NCBI RefSeq assembly: GCF_018128065.1
Contig: NZ_CP072359.1
Coordinates: 558,001-622,000 of the forward strand
Length of the DNA stretch: 64,000 nt
From: Prevotella melaninogenica
GTDB lineage: Bacteria > Bacteroidota > Bacteroidia > Bacteroidales > Bacteroidaceae
Reading direction: 5' to 3'
The notes under the pieces were generated by a model, which was not told where the DNA came from, ran no database searches, and worked only from the letters and a program-made list of their open reading frames with translations. Made by a program: the position numbers and the translations under genes. Numbering within the stretch: the first letter of the stretch is position 1; each line of letters opens with the position of its first letter. Shown here piece by piece: positions 43,695 through 56,970 of the stretch.

Positions 43695-44915
43695 TTATTC
43701 CTTCTTCGTACGAATCTTGTAGCCTGCGAGTCCGTAGTAAAGGATGAAGAGGAAACAAGGAACGCTCACCCAGTAAGAGGTCTGGAAAGAGGTAGCATCC
43801 TGTACCAAACCACGCAACCAAGGCATAACAGCACCACCTGCCATCGCCATTGTCAGCAAGGAAGCACCCGACTTTGTAAACTTGCCAAGGTCTGCCATTG
43901 CCAAAGGCCACAACGCAGGCCACATCAAAGAACAGCCTAAAGCCATCAAGAAGATGCAATAAACGGAGATAACTGGGTCTGGCACAACTGCTACAGCCAC
44001 ACTACCAACGAGGGCAATGATAGCACAGATACGCATTGCAGCAGCCTGAGAGAGGTAACGTGGAATGAAGATTACACCACAGATATAACCCACAATCATA
44101 CCCACAGAAGGGATAAATCCGTAGTTATCACCCTCCAAACCTAACGACTGTGCATAACCTGTTGCCGTAGCGAGGGAGATGGTCTCTACACCAACATAGA
44201 GGAAGAGTGCCAAACAGCCCAACAACAAATGTGGGAACTGCAGAATACTTGTCTTACCGTCAGCGTATGAACTGACTGCTGCCTCATCGCCACGCTCACT
44301 CTCGTCCTCACCTGCAGCCTTCACATCTGGCAGTGGAGCCATCAATGCGATAACACCCAAGAGCAAGAAGATACCGATGATGATAGTGAATGGCACGTAA
44401 AGATCGCTGAGTTGCGTATCGCCAATACCCTTACCAATCACCAAAGTAATGAAGAGTGTCGTCACTGGCCAAGCCAACTTATTGCTGATACCCATGCAAG
44501 AGATACGACGTGCTGCCGAATCCATCGGACCCAGAATTGTCACATATGGATTGACAGATGCCTGTAAAACAGCATTGGCTGCACCACTGACGAAACTCGC
44601 AATGAGGAACCATGTCAGTGAGTTCTGCTTCGCTGCGAGGATGAAAAGTCCAAAGGCTGCTGCGAAGATAGCGAACGACAAAGCCATCGTACGCTTATAA
44701 CCGATTGCCTTAATACAATGGGTTGCAGGAATACCGAACAAGAGGAACGGTATGAAAGTCGCTGCAAGCAACAGACTTGAAGCTGCACCAGAGATGTGCA
44801 TTGACTTCTCTAATACTGGCATCAGATAAGAGTTGATACCCAAGGCAAAGCCAAGAGAGAAGAAGAATAAGCCGATAATGGCTAAAGGAAATAGATAGTT
44901 AGTTTTTTGTTTCAT
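43695..44915 (-). CDS. FHS-family sugar/H+ symporter (FucP-like MFS permease)
   Basis: The 406 residues make about 12 membrane helices. The FucP/GluP subgroup is shown by the first helix FFFSLGFALGINSYLMPVLE, the SGAANAVLQASVNPYVTILG segment of helices 4-5, an extended acidic central loop (AAGEDESERGDEAA), and ALWPLAMADLGKFTKSGASL. It imports a monosaccharide across the inner membrane. Fucose, galactose or an amino sugar fit the fucosidases, galactosidase and sialidase around it, but the sequence does not decide. It is the only transporter in this glycan region. Confidence 0.88.
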   Translation of the reverse strand: MKQKTNYLFPLAIIGLFFFSLGFALGINSYLMPVLEKSMHISGAASSLLLAATFIPFLLFGIPATHCIKAIGYKRTMALSFAIFAAAFGLFILAAKQNSLTWFLIASFVSGAANAVLQASVNPYVTILGPMDSAARRISCMGISNKLAWPVTTLFITLVIGKGIGDTQLSDLYVPFTIIIGIFLLLGVIALMAPLPDVKAAGEDESERGDEAAVSSYADGKTSILQFPHLLLGCLALFLYVGVETISLATATGYAQSLGLEGDNYGFIPSVGMIVGYICGVIFIPRYLSQAAAMRICAIIALVGSVAVAVVPDPVISVYCIFLMALGCSLMWPALWPLAMADLGKFTKSGASLLTMAMAGGAVMPWLRGLVQDATSFQTSYWVSVPCFLFILYYGLAGYKIRTKKE

Positions 44916-45464
44916 AATAAAGATATTTTTTATTTACTACTTCATAACAAGGGTTTAATCCCAATCGGTCATTAGACCACAATATGTATAATTCTTATTA
45001 TTATGCTATTGTTTCCTAACATCTTTTATTTGCTTATCGGCATCTTGTCCGTCTTTGTCACTTGACGTAGCCCGCTACGCCTGCGTTACAAAGCCAAACA
45101 ATCTGTTCGATAATAAAACAAAATATGTTTAGGCTCTAATGAACGATTTGGGTTTAACCGTTTCTCCCCCCTCAGAGAGGACTTCAGTGAGCTTACTAAG
45201 GCTCCGCACCAATGGTGTTTACCATCAACACGCCATGTGCTAAGCCTCCGCACACGCTTTGAAAACGGAAAGAAGTGCACATTATTATAGCTTTGGCTTA
45301 CTTTATTATCGCTCCATACATGGGGGGAAGGATATTTTTAGTCAACCATTGTAATTGCCATTTTGAAATATAAAGGCGTACAAGGCACCCATTCCTTAGA
45401 ATGAAGAATACCACGTGCGCCCCTACCCTACAGTCAAATCATAAGCACTGAAGACTGCAAGGCG
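44916..45464. other. Intergenic region with palindromes
   Basis: No gene is supported. It holds CGTAGC-CC-GCTACG (45066-45079), ATGGT/ACCAT near 45212, and the 17-mer GTGCTAAGCCTCCGCAC (45237-45253), which matches the island upstream of rpoD; a shorter copy (CTAAGGCTCCGCACC) lies at about 45196. Confidence 0.5.
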
Positions 45465-49301
<3,837 letters not shown>

Positions 49302-49365
49302 TTATGCTGAGTTGAACCCACACCTCAGCCTAAGCCGAAGTGTGGGTAAGATGTATAACTTGTGA

Positions 49366-52300
49366 TTAGTTGATTACTTTCGTTGTGCTTGTTGTACCGT
49401 TGCTGTACTTCATCTGCTTGATATATACGCCATGTCCTTGTGCCTGATTGGCCTTTGTACCATTAAGACTGTAATAGCTTACGGAAGCAATGTTGCCATA
49501 TTGTTTATCCTTTACGGCTGCAATAGCGTCTGGAGTATTAGAAACAATGACATATACGCCGTCCTTCACTGTTGGGAAGCTGATTTCGTCATCATTGATA
49601 CGCTTTGCCTTAACCGCCTTTCCGTCAGCAGTAGTCACCTTATAATCCTTTGCTACGTTAGTATATTTCACAATACAGGTTGTACCCATGTTTGAAACAA
49701 TCTGTACCTTCGTAGCCTTCGCAGCAGCCCAATCAATGTCAACGGTGAAGTTGCCCACTGCCTTCAAGCCCTTTACAGAACCCTTCTGCCAGAATGTTGT
49801 TGGCAAGGCAGGGAGAATCACGAGTTTATCATTATGACTCTGCAGGAGCATCTCGGCTACACCGGCTGTATAACCGAAGTTACCATCAATCTGATAAGGT
49901 GCATGAGCATCCCATAGATTTTCATAGATACCACCTGCAGCCTCGTTTGTTCCGGTGTCCCAAGTCTGCTGTAAAGCACGCTTGATAAGGTTATGACAGT
50001 GGAGACCTTCGTAGGCGCGGGCATTGAGATTAATCTTATGACCGAGCGACCAACCCGTTCCATGACCATCGCCACGAGCTATCAGCGACTGACGTGCTGC
50101 CTGGAAGACGGTATTATCGGCATCTTCACTGATCTGCGTACAAGGATAAAGTCCCATCAAATGAGAGATATGGCGGTGTGCCTTATACTCGTTTACACCG
50201 ATTTTGCTTGGGTTATTAAACTGTGAAGAGTATTTCCATTCACGGAGATAAGTCTGTCCGTCGGCAGGGTTCACCTCTGTATGGCAACCATCGTCGAGCT
50301 TAGCAAAATAGCTTGCAAGCGAATCACGGAAAGTCTTTGACACCACATCGTCGCCAAGAATATCAATAGCCTTGCGTGTGTTATTGAACAAGTCCCAAAC
50401 CAACTGCTGGCTGTGTGCGGTAGCATTCTCTGTTGGTCCGTGCTCTGGCGACCACTCATTAGGACACTCGTAGGTGCCATCAGCAGCCTTCACGAGCTTC
50501 TTAAACCAATAGTCAACAGCCGATTTCATGGCTGGGAAAGCCTTTGTACGCAGGAAGTCCTTATCCATTGTGTAGGTGTAGTGCTGCCACAAGTGCTGGC
50601 AATACCACGCATTAGCAACGGTATAGGTATTGGCAAAGGTAGTACCAGAGCCATAGATATTGTTCTCTGTTGGTAAGGTCCAACCTGTATTCACGTGACC
50701 CATGTCCTGTGCAAAGCGACGCCATGTAGGCTTCACACACGCCTCACGATAGATATAATCGAGGAATGGACGGTGAAGTTCAGAGAGGTTGGTTGGCTCT
50801 GCAGGCCAGTAGTTCATCTGTACATTGATATTCGCATGGATATCAGAGTGCCATGCTGGTGTATTGTTGTCATTCCAAATACCCTGTAAGTTAGCTGGGA
50901 GCGATACGCCACGGCTCGAACTGATAAGGAGGTAACGACCATAATTGAAGTAGAGTTCCTCTAAGAAGAGGTTGTCATGCTGGTTGTCACGATAGCTGCT
51001 GATGAGCTGTGGGGTTGGAATATTGTTCTTAATGTCACCGAGGGTCAGCTGACAACGATCGAAGAGCGACTTATAATCGGTCTTATGTGCTGCAAACAAA
51101 GCATCGTAACCCTTGTTCTGTGCACCATTCACTGTCGCTGTTGCACGACCTGCAAGGAGGTTAGCTCCAGACACATATGTTGGTGCATCGGGGTCGAAGT
51201 CGGTCAAACCACGGAGATAAACAGTCATGCTATTGGCACCATTTACCTCAATAATGCCCTTTGCATTCTTAGTAATCGTACCGCCATCTGTCACGATGCG
51301 CGCTGCACAATAATAGCTCTCTGGTGTTGTTGCACCATAATCATTCTGACGACCTACCTGACCATCGAAGGTGATTGTTGCCTGATTATTGTTATCTACG
51401 GTATAGCTTACGTTTCTTCCATTCTGATTCTTCAGTGTAAGCGTTGTATTAATCTTACCACCCTGTGAGGCTGTATAACGAACTACCACACAACTGTCAG
51501 GATTGCTTGCGAAGTAAGTACGACTGTATGCTACGCCATCCATCGTATATTTCACACCTGCTACGGCATCGTTGATATCGAGGTAACGCACATAGTCAGT
51601 CACCTTTGACATTCCACGACTGCGGATATAAAGGTTGCCAAAGTTAAGGTAATAGCCATAAGCAGCAGTGCTTGTCAGACCACCGAGCTTACCGCTCCAA
51701 AGGGTCTTATCGTTAAACTGTACGTCATCAATGGAAACATCGCCCATCAAAGTGGCACCAAACTGACCATTACCGATTGGCAAACAAGAGGTCATCCAGT
51801 TAGTTGCGGGCTTTGTGTACCAAAGCGTATATTTATTGGCTGGGTTGAATGTATCAATACCTGTTACAGGAACCAATTCTTCTGCTGGTACAAAGCACAC
51901 TACATTGCCCCCATCGCCCAAGTCCCAGAAGCTGATATATTTGCCTTCACCAGCACCTTGGAACATATTAAAAAAGTTACGACCATAGGTTGACTTACCA
52001 ATCTCGAAGCCACCCAATGCGTTCTTTGATTCAACCATCGTGAAGAGCGTATCTTTAGAAATGCGCTCCTTTGATGCGTTGAGATATGAGGCGTTGATAT
52101 AAAGTATCTTTCCACTCTTGCTTACAAAAGAGTATTTGCCGTCTTTCTCTGATACACGCCATAGCATGTCATCAAGATTACCATTATGCAATGATGCTGT
52201 CTGGCAGGTTGCCTTATCGCCCTTGGCACTCAAAAGCCAGTTACCAGTCTGAAACTGAATGTAATAATAAACAGGATTTGCAGCTGTTGAGATGACTGGC

Positions 52301-52866
52301 ATATAGTATGGGAACTCCATCTCATCCTTGCTAACAAAGGTCAAGACGTTGTTGATGTCTCCCTTATCCCATAATCCGATTTCCTGTCCTACCTTGATTT
52401 CACCCACTTGGTTCATCGCATAGCTGCCAGTAGAGTCTGGTGCCAACTCAAACGAACCCACACCAAAGCTATTGTTCATGCTCTGGAAGATATGGAACGA
52501 AGTAATATCTGTAATATCTGTAGGCGATGTAGCCGCCTTAAAGCGTGAGCTTGAGGGATTAGTCCCCTTGATATAAAGAGTACGCCCACTCTTACTCACC
52601 AACTTATACTTCCTATTGGTAGCGAAGCCTTCAGCAGCAACAACCTTCCACAACTGTTTGTCACCATTCATGACCTGTGGAACAGCAGTACGACAATTAG
52701 CCTGATTGCCTTTCTCTTCTAACACATTATTAGAACGAAGATACTTGACATAATACCAATATTCATTCTCATTGGTACTGATACGAGGAAGACTCTGCGC
52801 AAAACCTTGCCCGATACTAACGACCGACAAAAGTAAGGAAGCGCAAATACTCTTACAGATATTCAT
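49366..52866 (-). CDS. Secreted alpha-L-fucosidase, GH95, with two accessory domains and T9SS-like tail
   Basis: The 1166-residue protein has a signal peptide (ending GFAQ), two tandem beta-trefoil-like repeats (about 35-185 and 198-330, both with YYxxY...LWxV...SKSGxxLYI), then the GH95 domain: CLPIGNGQFGATLMG with LWSG, HANINVQMNYWPAEP with the catalytic Asn pair, NEWSPEHGPTENATAHSQQL with the acid Glu, and YQIDGNFGYTAGVAEML with the Asp. The C-terminus (VSYYSLNGTKANQAQGHGVY) is a secretion tail. GH95 enzymes remove alpha-1,2-fucose from H-type ends of mucin and milk glycans. It is followed 82 bp later by the GH2 gene on the same strand. Confidence 0.94.
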   Translation of the reverse strand: MNICKSICASLLLSVVSIGQGFAQSLPRISTNENEYWYYVKYLRSNNVLEEKGNQANCRTAVPQVMNGDKQLWKVVAAEGFATNRKYKLVSKSGRTLYIKGTNPSSSRFKAATSPTDITDITSFHIFQSMNNSFGVGSFELAPDSTGSYAMNQVGEIKVGQEIGLWDKGDINNVLTFVSKDEMEFPYYMPVISTAANPVYYYIQFQTGNWLLSAKGDKATCQTASLHNGNLDDMLWRVSEKDGKYSFVSKSGKILYINASYLNASKERISKDTLFTMVESKNALGGFEIGKSTYGRNFFNMFQGAGEGKYISFWDLGDGGNVVCFVPAEELVPVTGIDTFNPANKYTLWYTKPATNWMTSCLPIGNGQFGATLMGDVSIDDVQFNDKTLWSGKLGGLTSTAAYGYYLNFGNLYIRSRGMSKVTDYVRYLDINDAVAGVKYTMDGVAYSRTYFASNPDSCVVVRYTASQGGKINTTLTLKNQNGRNVSYTVDNNNQATITFDGQVGRQNDYGATTPESYYCAARIVTDGGTITKNAKGIIEVNGANSMTVYLRGLTDFDPDAPTYVSGANLLAGRATATVNGAQNKGYDALFAAHKTDYKSLFDRCQLTLGDIKNNIPTPQLISSYRDNQHDNLFLEELYFNYGRYLLISSSRGVSLPANLQGIWNDNNTPAWHSDIHANINVQMNYWPAEPTNLSELHRPFLDYIYREACVKPTWRRFAQDMGHVNTGWTLPTENNIYGSGTTFANTYTVANAWYCQHLWQHYTYTMDKDFLRTKAFPAMKSAVDYWFKKLVKAADGTYECPNEWSPEHGPTENATAHSQQLVWDLFNNTRKAIDILGDDVVSKTFRDSLASYFAKLDDGCHTEVNPADGQTYLREWKYSSQFNNPSKIGVNEYKAHRHISHLMGLYPCTQISEDADNTVFQAARQSLIARGDGHGTGWSLGHKINLNARAYEGLHCHNLIKRALQQTWDTGTNEAAGGIYENLWDAHAPYQIDGNFGYTAGVAEMLLQSHNDKLVILPALPTTFWQKGSVKGLKAVGNFTVDIDWAAAKATKVQIVSNMGTTCIVKYTNVAKDYKVTTADGKAVKAKRINDDEISFPTVKDGVYVIVSNTPDAIAAVKDKQYGNIASVSYYSLNGTKANQAQGHGVYIKQMKYSNGTTSTTKVIN

Positions 52867-52917
52867 GGGATATAAAGAATAGATTAATCGAAAAAAAGAT
52901 GTTTGATTATAAGCTGA

Positions 52918-53036
52918 AAAGGGGTTGCATCAAAATTGTGTCAGTGGAAAGTTATTGCATGACACTTGTCGTGCATCTATCTTAGCCTGCTGGCAGGCGC
53001 ACACGTGTGCGCCTTTCTTTTGATACAGCCCCCTTA
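52918..53036. repeat. Nested palindromes between GH95 and the trefoil protein gene
   Basis: A perfect 20-bp palindrome AGGCGCACACGTGTGCGCCT (52995-53014) overlaps a GCCTGC/GCAGGC hairpin (52985-52998). Outer arms GGGGTTGCATCAAAA and TTTTGATACAGCCCC can pair with few mismatches. The T-rich run lies on the + strand side, although both neighbouring genes read on the minus strand. Confidence 0.7.
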
Positions 53037-53052
53037 AGTTATTTATTGCGAA

Positions 53053-54354
53053 TTACTTCACAACAACCTTCTTACCATTTACAATGTACAAGCCTTTAGC
53101 AAGACCATTGAGACTCTTAGCTACCAAGCGACCATCAAGGGTATAAACATAACCGTCAGCCTGCTTCTCCTGTACCTTAACGTTAGAGATGCCAGTAGCC
53201 TTATCCATCTCCTTAATCTGCTCATCGCTCAAAATCTCAGTGATTGGAATGAACTTGAGGGCGTTGTTAGGATCGTTAACCTCCCACTTACCCATAAAGT
53301 GGTGCCATCCTACGTTACCCCATGCGTTGAGGAAGTTTCTTGAAGTTCTATCACTGCTATCACCGATAGAGTAAACCTCGCTACCCTTGTTGCTATCGAA
53401 GATGTAGAGAGTCTTTGGCTCTGTAGTAGCCATGAAGCCACCCTTCATAACACCGCCACCGCTCTTGCCGTTGCGTACCCACTCGCCAGCCTCATTCTTT
53501 ACGTAGAGAGCATTTGAACCACCAGCAAGCTCAGTATCGAACTCCTTATATGTAATGTACTGACCAGCCTCATTAACAAGAACAATCTCGTTTGTACCAG
53601 CATCGAAACTTGTTACGTGCCATACCTTATAGCGGAAGTTTACGTCACCCTCAACAAGAGAGTCAGCAATCAATGTATCGTTATCTACAGAGAGGATTAA
53701 CTTCTCACCAGTAAGACCATTCAAACCAGTAGGACCATTCTGTGGGAAGTTTGATGCTACAGTATTGAACTGGATGAAGTAACGAGAATCGTTGTTACCC
53801 TTTTCGAAGGTAGTGAAATCATAGTTCCAATGTGGAATCTCAACCTCAGAAGCCTCCATAAAGTAAACCTTAGAGCCATTGTCACCATCAGCCCAAGGAC
53901 CATACTCTCTGCCCAAATACTGACCACCATAGATATTTACGTAAGAGTTTGCATCCTCACCATCAAGCATCTTAATAGCACCATAAGCTGCAGTAGGATC
54001 ATCATCGTGATTGAGAACAGTGTAAGCCTTGAGATTTTCACCTGGGTCTGTACCTGCTGCAAGACGCTTATCTGCATTGGTAAACATTGTCCAAGTCTGA
54101 CCTTCTACCGTAAGCGTGAATGTCCACTTGTCATCAGCACCCTTTGTACAAGTCCAAGCCTGCTTTTCAATATCACCCTGAGAAGCTACCTTAGAAGTCA
54201 ACTTCTCGCCATCGCCATTGGCAGTAACGTAACCCACCTTGTTGGAACCAACACTGATGTAATACTTCTTACCACTCTCAGGAGCAGAAACCCACTGAGC
54301 GAAAGTTGTCATTGCGACCATGCACAATGAAAGTAGAGTAAAAATTTTCTTCAT
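53053..54354 (-). CDS. Secreted trefoil-domain protein without a catalytic domain, T9SS-like tail
   Basis: The 433 residues start with a signal peptide (ending TFAQ). Two beta-trefoil-like regions follow (GKKYYISVGSNKVGYVTANG to about 170, and SRYFIQFNTVASNFPQ to about 375), of the same style as the accessory parts of the GH95 and GH2 enzymes. The tail reads VYTLDGRLVAKSLNGLAKGL then YIVNGKKVVVK. There is no hydrolase motif. It may be a surface glycan-binding protein working with the enzymes beside it. I cannot name the family beyond the trefoil-like pattern, which is judged by eye. A TATATTTG box lies about 120 bp upstream. Confidence 0.65.
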   Translation of the reverse strand: MKKIFTLLSLCMVAMTTFAQWVSAPESGKKYYISVGSNKVGYVTANGDGEKLTSKVASQGDIEKQAWTCTKGADDKWTFTLTVEGQTWTMFTNADKRLAAGTDPGENLKAYTVLNHDDDPTAAYGAIKMLDGEDANSYVNIYGGQYLGREYGPWADGDNGSKVYFMEASEVEIPHWNYDFTTFEKGNNDSRYFIQFNTVASNFPQNGPTGLNGLTGEKLILSVDNDTLIADSLVEGDVNFRYKVWHVTSFDAGTNEIVLVNEAGQYITYKEFDTELAGGSNALYVKNEAGEWVRNGKSGGGVMKGGFMATTEPKTLYIFDSNKGSEVYSIGDSSDRTSRNFLNAWGNVGWHHFMGKWEVNDPNNALKFIPITEILSDEQIKEMDKATGISNVKVQEKQADGYVYTLDGRLVAKSLNGLAKGLYIVNGKKVVVK

Positions 54355-54471
54355 AATCTGTAATAAATAATTGGTTTTTGTTTTATTTTATAAATAGATG
54401 TTAGTTTATACTTTTAGGTCTTCCTATTAGGTTATATTAATAAGGAGTCGTTTACCTCTTAAAGTCGATGG

Positions 54472-54479
54472 CAAATATA
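54472..54479 (-). promoter_or_regulatory. -7 box upstream of the trefoil protein gene
   Basis: TATATTTG on the minus strand. A TTTG further upstream is 28 bp away, longer than usual. The leader would be about 110 nt. Confidence 0.4.
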
Positions 54480-54921
54480 AACATATTCTTTTAAATATTC
54501 ATTGTTCCAAATACAATATTTAATATTTTTAACACTTTTGCGTATCATTACCGTCTTAAATCATCTTCCCTATCGTTATGAAATCCCCATCCCTACCCTC
54601 TTCTCCTACGCCTAAAATGGTTCTTTCGTTAAATGCATAGATTGGAACATTGCATAAAAGCTTCTATACTTGCATGATATGACCATTCAAAATTAGATAG
54701 TCTTACAAAGGGGCATAAACTGCAAGATAAAATACAGAAAAGGCAAGTAAGTACGATTCATCAGGAATAAGGAGTGATATTATTCGCCATATTTCATAGA
54801 AAAAATTTGTTTGACCATAAATATTATGTCTATTCATTAGCATGCCTTTACGTCTTCTACAAGTAATTTATCCCCAACAACACGATGTTTGTAAACTATT
54901 TTCATACACTTCAAAACCAAT
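54480..54921. other. AT-rich divergent intergenic region, left part
   Basis: No gene, RNA or repeat is recognised here. The region separates the divergent trefoil protein and GH29 genes. Confidence 0.5.
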
Positions 54922-55110
54922 ACATGCTCTTTTAGCTTCTAAAAGATGCCTAATTAACTTGCAATAGATGTCCTTTTAGCCTGTTACTAACGCCCTTTTG
55001 AAGTCGAAGTAAGCACCTTTTCTTACACGGTCACACAATCACCTGACACACTGTTAGTTACAAAGGGCACTGAAAAGACGATTTTTCGTTCTTTTTAGAC
55101 ATAGAAACAA
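54922..55110 (+). repeat. 22-bp-unit element (family R2), copy 5
   Basis: Five units are seen: GCTCTTTT, GCCTAATT, GTCCTTTT, GCCCTTTT and GCACCTTTT at 22, 22, 22 and 21 bp. A tail (TTACAAAGGGCACTGAAAAG, then TTTTTCGTTCTTTTT) is related to copy 3. The opening half of the hairpin is missing. Confidence 0.85.
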
Positions 55111-55264
55111 AGAAATAATGTAAAGAAAAATCAGCACAACAGGGCAATAAAAAGTAATCGGGAAAACAAGAAATAACACACCTAATCAACTAATAAGTAG
55201 GCAGAAACTTATGCTCACAAAAATAAATTATAGTCCTAATTACACGTATTTCCAAATTAATTCG

Positions 55265-55272
55265 TATATTTG
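55265..55272 (+). promoter_or_regulatory. -7 box of the GH29 gene
   Basis: TATATTTG, with no clear TTG at 19-21 bp upstream. The leader to the ATG at 55423 is about 145 nt. Confidence 0.45.
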
Positions 55273-55422
55273 TGACCAACTTCTGAGTTCTTGGTGCCTT
55301 GATATTGCAGCACAGGGGCATTCGAGTGGCTCGTGATGACAATAAAACCTAAACTATACATTGTCAATCAAATACTTATAAACAGTTACGTCTAAAAGTG
55401 CTGCTAAACTAAAAAACCTAAT

Positions 55423-56949
55423 ATGAATAACCGATTTCTACACGGTGTGCTTACTGCACTTGCCTTAACGGCATCGGCTACGAGCTTTGCTCAGACCAAT
55501 ACCGTTATGACTCTTCAGACGCAAATCGCTCCTAACCCAGAGAACGAGCCGCGCCCAGTGTTCCCTATTCCCACTGACCGTCAGTGGAAATGGCAACAAA
55601 CAGAGTTCTATGCCTTCTTCCATTATGGCATGAATACCTATACCAATAAGGAATGGGGTAATGGTGATGAAGATGTAAATACCTTTGCGCCAACAGCAAA
55701 GCCTGACCCACGACAGTGGTTAGAGGCTGTGAAAGAGGCGGGTATGAAGGGCGGTATTGCTGTTGTGAAGCATCACGATGGCTTCTGCCTGTGGCCAACA
55801 GAAACAACAAATCATAAAAGCATGAACTCATCAAGCCCTAATGCGCAGGTGAATATTGCTGATCTCTTTGCGAAAGCAGCACAGGAGTTGAATATGAAAT
55901 ATGGCTTCTACGTGTCTCCTTGGGACCGCAACAGTGGTCTTTACGGTACGGACAGTTACGTGAAGGACGTCTTCTTGAAGCAGTGTGCCGAGCTTGCAAA
56001 ATATGGTTCTGACCAGTTTGAGATGTGGTTTGATGGGGCAAATGGTGGTAATGGCTACTATGGTGGTCAGAATAAGACAATCAATATTGACCGTGCAACC
56101 TACTACGACGTACCTAACCTCCGTGATTCCATCCATAAGCTTAGCCCTAATATCATCCTTTGGGGTGTCGGTGGTGAGGCACGTTGGATTGGTAACGAAG
56201 ACGGATGGGCAGGCGAAACCAACTGGTGTAATGAGAACCGTGGCTATGCTCCTGAACGTAATGGCATGTATGGAACGGAGAACGGCTGGTTCTGGCTCCC
56301 CGGTGAGAGCGATGCTAAGTTCACCGACAAAGGCTGGTTCTGGCATCCGGGTTGTGAGCCAATGTCGGCAGAACGCACCTTCCAGATGTATTTAGAGACG
56401 GTTGGTCGCAATGCAACCCTCATTCTGAACTGTCCTCCAGACAGAAGTGGACGAATACCACAGAACCAAGTGAACCGTCTGAAGGAGTTCGGAACAATGT
56501 TGAAGGAGCGCTTCAAGACCAATCTTGCTAAGACAGCCACTGTTGAAGCTACCAGCACACGCAGCAATGGAGCAACACGTACCTATGTTGTTAACAACCT
56601 CATTGACGAAAACCCAGACACTTACTGGGCAGCAGAGGACAACGTAAAGGATGTTACCCTCACCTTCAAATGGAACAACATTCAGAAGGTTCGCTACGTG
56701 ACTTTGCAAGAGTACGTTAGACTCGGACAGCGCGTAAAGGGTTTCTCAATCGAATATACCACTGATGGCAGCACATGGAAGCCGCTTGCTAACAAGGTAA
56801 AGCAGACCACTATCGGCTATAAGCGTATCATTCCGCTCAACGGAAGCACCGTGAGCAGCTATGGTTCAGGCTTTGAGGCTAAGGCTATACGCGTTCATAT
56901 CAAGGATGCTAAGGCTTGTCCTGTAATGAGTGAGATTGCAATTTATTAA
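55423..56949 (+). CDS. Secreted alpha-L-fucosidase, GH29, with C-terminal F5/8-type domain
   Basis: The 508 residues begin with a signal peptide (ending TSFAQ). The GH29 barrel shows TEFYAFFHYGMNTYTNKEWG, AGMKGGIAVVKHHDGFCLWP, MKYGFYVSPWDRNS, the nucleophile Asp in FEMWFDGANGG, and NATLILNCPPDRSG. A coagulation factor 5/8 type C (CBM32-like) domain occupies about 375-508 (YVVNNLIDENPDTYWAAED) and ends the protein without a secretion tail, unlike its neighbours. The WFDGANGG style resembles the alpha-1,3/1,4-fucosidase subgroup (GH29-B); specificity is inferred. It probably removes Lewis-type fucose. It is co-transcribed with the next gene, 21 bp downstream. Confidence 0.93.
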   Translation: MNNRFLHGVLTALALTASATSFAQTNTVMTLQTQIAPNPENEPRPVFPIPTDRQWKWQQTEFYAFFHYGMNTYTNKEWGNGDEDVNTFAPTAKPDPRQWLEAVKEAGMKGGIAVVKHHDGFCLWPTETTNHKSMNSSSPNAQVNIADLFAKAAQELNMKYGFYVSPWDRNSGLYGTDSYVKDVFLKQCAELAKYGSDQFEMWFDGANGGNGYYGGQNKTINIDRATYYDVPNLRDSIHKLSPNIILWGVGGEARWIGNEDGWAGETNWCNENRGYAPERNGMYGTENGWFWLPGESDAKFTDKGWFWHPGCEPMSAERTFQMYLETVGRNATLILNCPPDRSGRIPQNQVNRLKEFGTMLKERFKTNLAKTATVEATSTRSNGATRTYVVNNLIDENPDTYWAAEDNVKDVTLTFKWNNIQKVRYVTLQEYVRLGQRVKGFSIEYTTDGSTWKPLANKVKQTTIGYKRIIPLNGSTVSSYGSGFEAKAIRVHIKDAKACPVMSEIAIY

Positions 56950-56970
56950 TCGTTTGACTTGAGAAACAAT

